64,000 nt of DNA. Source: Tritrichomonas musculus (taxonomy: Eukaryota > Parabasalia > Tritrichomonadida > Tritrichomonadidae). The stretch is from positions 62,001 through 126,000 of the forward strand of contig JAPFFF010000081.1 in the NCBI GenBank assembly GCA_039105265.1. Reading direction: 5' to 3'. Both the position numbers and the translations under genes were made by a program. The notes under the pieces are model-generated. The model was not told where the DNA came from, searched no databases, and worked only from the letters and a program-made list of their open reading frames with translations. This document shows positions 63,015 through 64,000 of the stretch, piece by piece (within the stretch, counting starts at the first letter, position 1; each line of letters starts with the position of its first letter).

Positions 63015-64000
63015 TTTTACTTAATTTCGAAATCGTTTATAATTATCTTACAAAAGTGTTTGAGATTTGTGTTTTATTTAACTCTGTTCACTTGTGAGAA
63101 ACGTTTGAATAGGAATAATTGAGATTAAGCTTTAATTTTTACTGATTTTACTTAATTTCGAAATCGTTTATAATTATCTTACAAAAGTGTTTGAGATTTG
63201 TGTTTTATTTAACTCTGTTCACTTGTGAGAAACGTTTGAATAAGAATAATTGATATTGCGATTTAATCTTTATTGATTTTACTTAATTTCGAAATCGTTT
63301 ATAATTATCTTACAAAAGTGTTTGAGATTTGTGTTTTATTTAACTCTGTTCACTTGTGAGAAACGTTTGAATAGGAATAATTGAGATTAAGCTTTAATTT
63401 TTACTGATTTTACTTAATTTCGAAATCGTTTTTAATTATCTTACAAAAGTGTTTGAGATTTGTGTTTTATTTAACTCTGTTCACTTGTGAGAAACGTTTG
63501 AATAGGAATAATTGAGATTAAGCTTTAATTTTTACTGATTTTACTTAATTTCGAAATCGTTTATAATTATCTTACAAAAGTGTTTGAGATTTGTGTTTTA
63601 TTTAACTCTGTTCACTTGTGAGAAACGTTTGAATAGGAATAATTGAGATTAAGCTTTAATTTTTACTGATTTTACTTAATTTCGAAATCGTTTATAATTA
63701 TCTTACAAAAGTGTTTGAGATTTGTGTTTTATTTAACTCTGTTCACTTGTGAGAAACGTTTGAATAGGAATAATTGAGATTAAGCTTTAATTTTTACTGA
63801 TTTTACTTAATTTCGAAATCGTTTATAATTATCTTACAAAAGTGTTTGAGATTTGTGTTTTATTTAACTCTGTTCACTTGTGAGAAACGTTTGAATAGGA
63901 ATAATTGATATTGCGATTTAATTTTTACTGATTTTACTTAATTTCGAAATCGTTTTTAATTATCTTACAAAAGTGTTTGAGATTTGTGTTTTATTTAACT
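63015..64000 (+). repeat. Canonical-rich end of window, units 482-489
   Basis: Order: AGG/H, A-Q, AGG/H, T25 AGG/H, AGG/H, AGG/H, AGG/Q, then a partial T25 unit from 63932. It resembles units 11-18 (1311-2358), the only scored difference being G55 against A55 in the A-Q unit. The array is cut by the window edge, not by a biological boundary. Confidence 0.85.

Larger units (their letters stand above)
1..64000 (+). repeat. 131-bp satellite DNA array filling the window
   Basis: The window is a continuous head-to-tail array of a 131-bp monomer: 488 full units plus a 69-bp partial unit, with no interruption, inversion or foreign insertion. The consensus unit has about 40 A, 59 T, 20 G and 12 C, so it is near 24% G+C and rich in T and G on this strand. 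Phase is kept throughout except for +2 bp at 38122-38254 and +1 bp at 48342-48473. Stops occur in all six frames; because 131 is not a multiple of three, a frame rotates from unit to unit, and the longest stop-free run I find in the consensus is about 35 codons, so nothing here is coding. Both ends are cut by the window, so the array is longer than 64 kb. Known long satellites of this kind form centromeric or pericentromeric heterochromatin; that role here is inferred, not seen. The satellite family is not one I recognise. Confidence 0.99.

Noticed and set aside
1-64000. Possible protein-coding genes
   Set aside because: Stops fall in every frame of the unit on both strands. The unit length of 131 rotates the frame each repeat, and no stop-free run in the consensus exceeds about 35 codons.
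1-64000. CRISPR array
   Set aside because: The repeats are contiguous 131-bp units with no unique spacers, the variation is ordinary monomer haplotypes, and no cas-like gene is present.
1-64000. Transposable elements, LTR remnants or helitron-derived tandem repeats
   Set aside because: No break in the 131-bp periodicity other than +2 and +1 bp, no target-site duplication and no non-satellite sequence anywhere in the window.
1-64000. rRNA, tRNA or telomere repeat arrays
   Set aside because: The unit contains no conserved tRNA or rRNA segment and no short telomere-type motif; composition and length fit satellite DNA only.

Overview
The whole 64 kb window is one uninterrupted head-to-tail satellite DNA array. 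I see no gene, RNA gene, transposon, CRISPR array or unique sequence. The monomer is 131 bp (phase chosen to begin at TTTTACTTAA, position 1) and about 24% G+C. The window holds 488 complete monomers and a 69-bp partial one at the end. All are in the same orientation. The phase holds to the last base except for two length changes (+2 bp in the unit at 38122, +1 bp in the unit at 48342): 1 + 488x131 + 3 = 63932, the observed start of the last unit. Such an array points to eukaryotic constitutive heterochromatin, centromeric or pericentromeric. The very AT-rich unit with no CpG depletion fits an invertebrate such as an insect or nematode better than a vertebrate or plant with heavy CpG methylation. 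I do not recognise the species or a named satellite family.

Monomers differ at a small set of diagnostic sites. Unit positions used here: A/T at 25; a four-change haplotype at 21-28 ('TCTTTTTCAT'); G/A at 55; C/T at 77; a series of changes at 83-95; G/A at 98 (AATAGG or AATAAG); T/C at 105; two alternative tails at 109-116 (the 'H' tail with a HindIII site, GAGATTAAGCTTTAAT, and the 'Q' tail, GATATTGCGATTTAAT); and the last bases (TTTTTACTGA, CTTTATTGA or TTTTTATTGA). Positions 1-20, 29-54 and 56-76 looked invariant in every unit read. The alleles are strongly linked, so units fall into about ten haplotypes, and their order reveals higher-order structure.

Layout. 1-2227: mostly canonical AGG/H units with A at 25. 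2228-5371: mixed composite block. 5372-7205: canonical again. 7206-11528: long composite block ending in a 10-unit 'core'. 11529-48735: mixed array with six more complete core copies (16376, 22140, 24367, 31834, 36550, 43233). 48736-58691: a region built on a 12-unit repeat and a 33-unit duplication. 58692-59608: canonical units. 59609-63014: a near-copy of the 7.2-11.1 kb block, 52.4 kb away and four units shorter. 63015-64000: canonical-rich units resembling 1.4-2.3 kb.

The monomer itself looks like an old dimer: two sub-units of about 59 and 72 bp share six short blocks in the same order. The array therefore shows three levels: half-monomer, 131-bp monomer, and multi-monomer blocks of 10-36 units amplified by unequal exchange or replication-based duplication. 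All identities between blocks were read by eye at the diagnostic sites, not computed.
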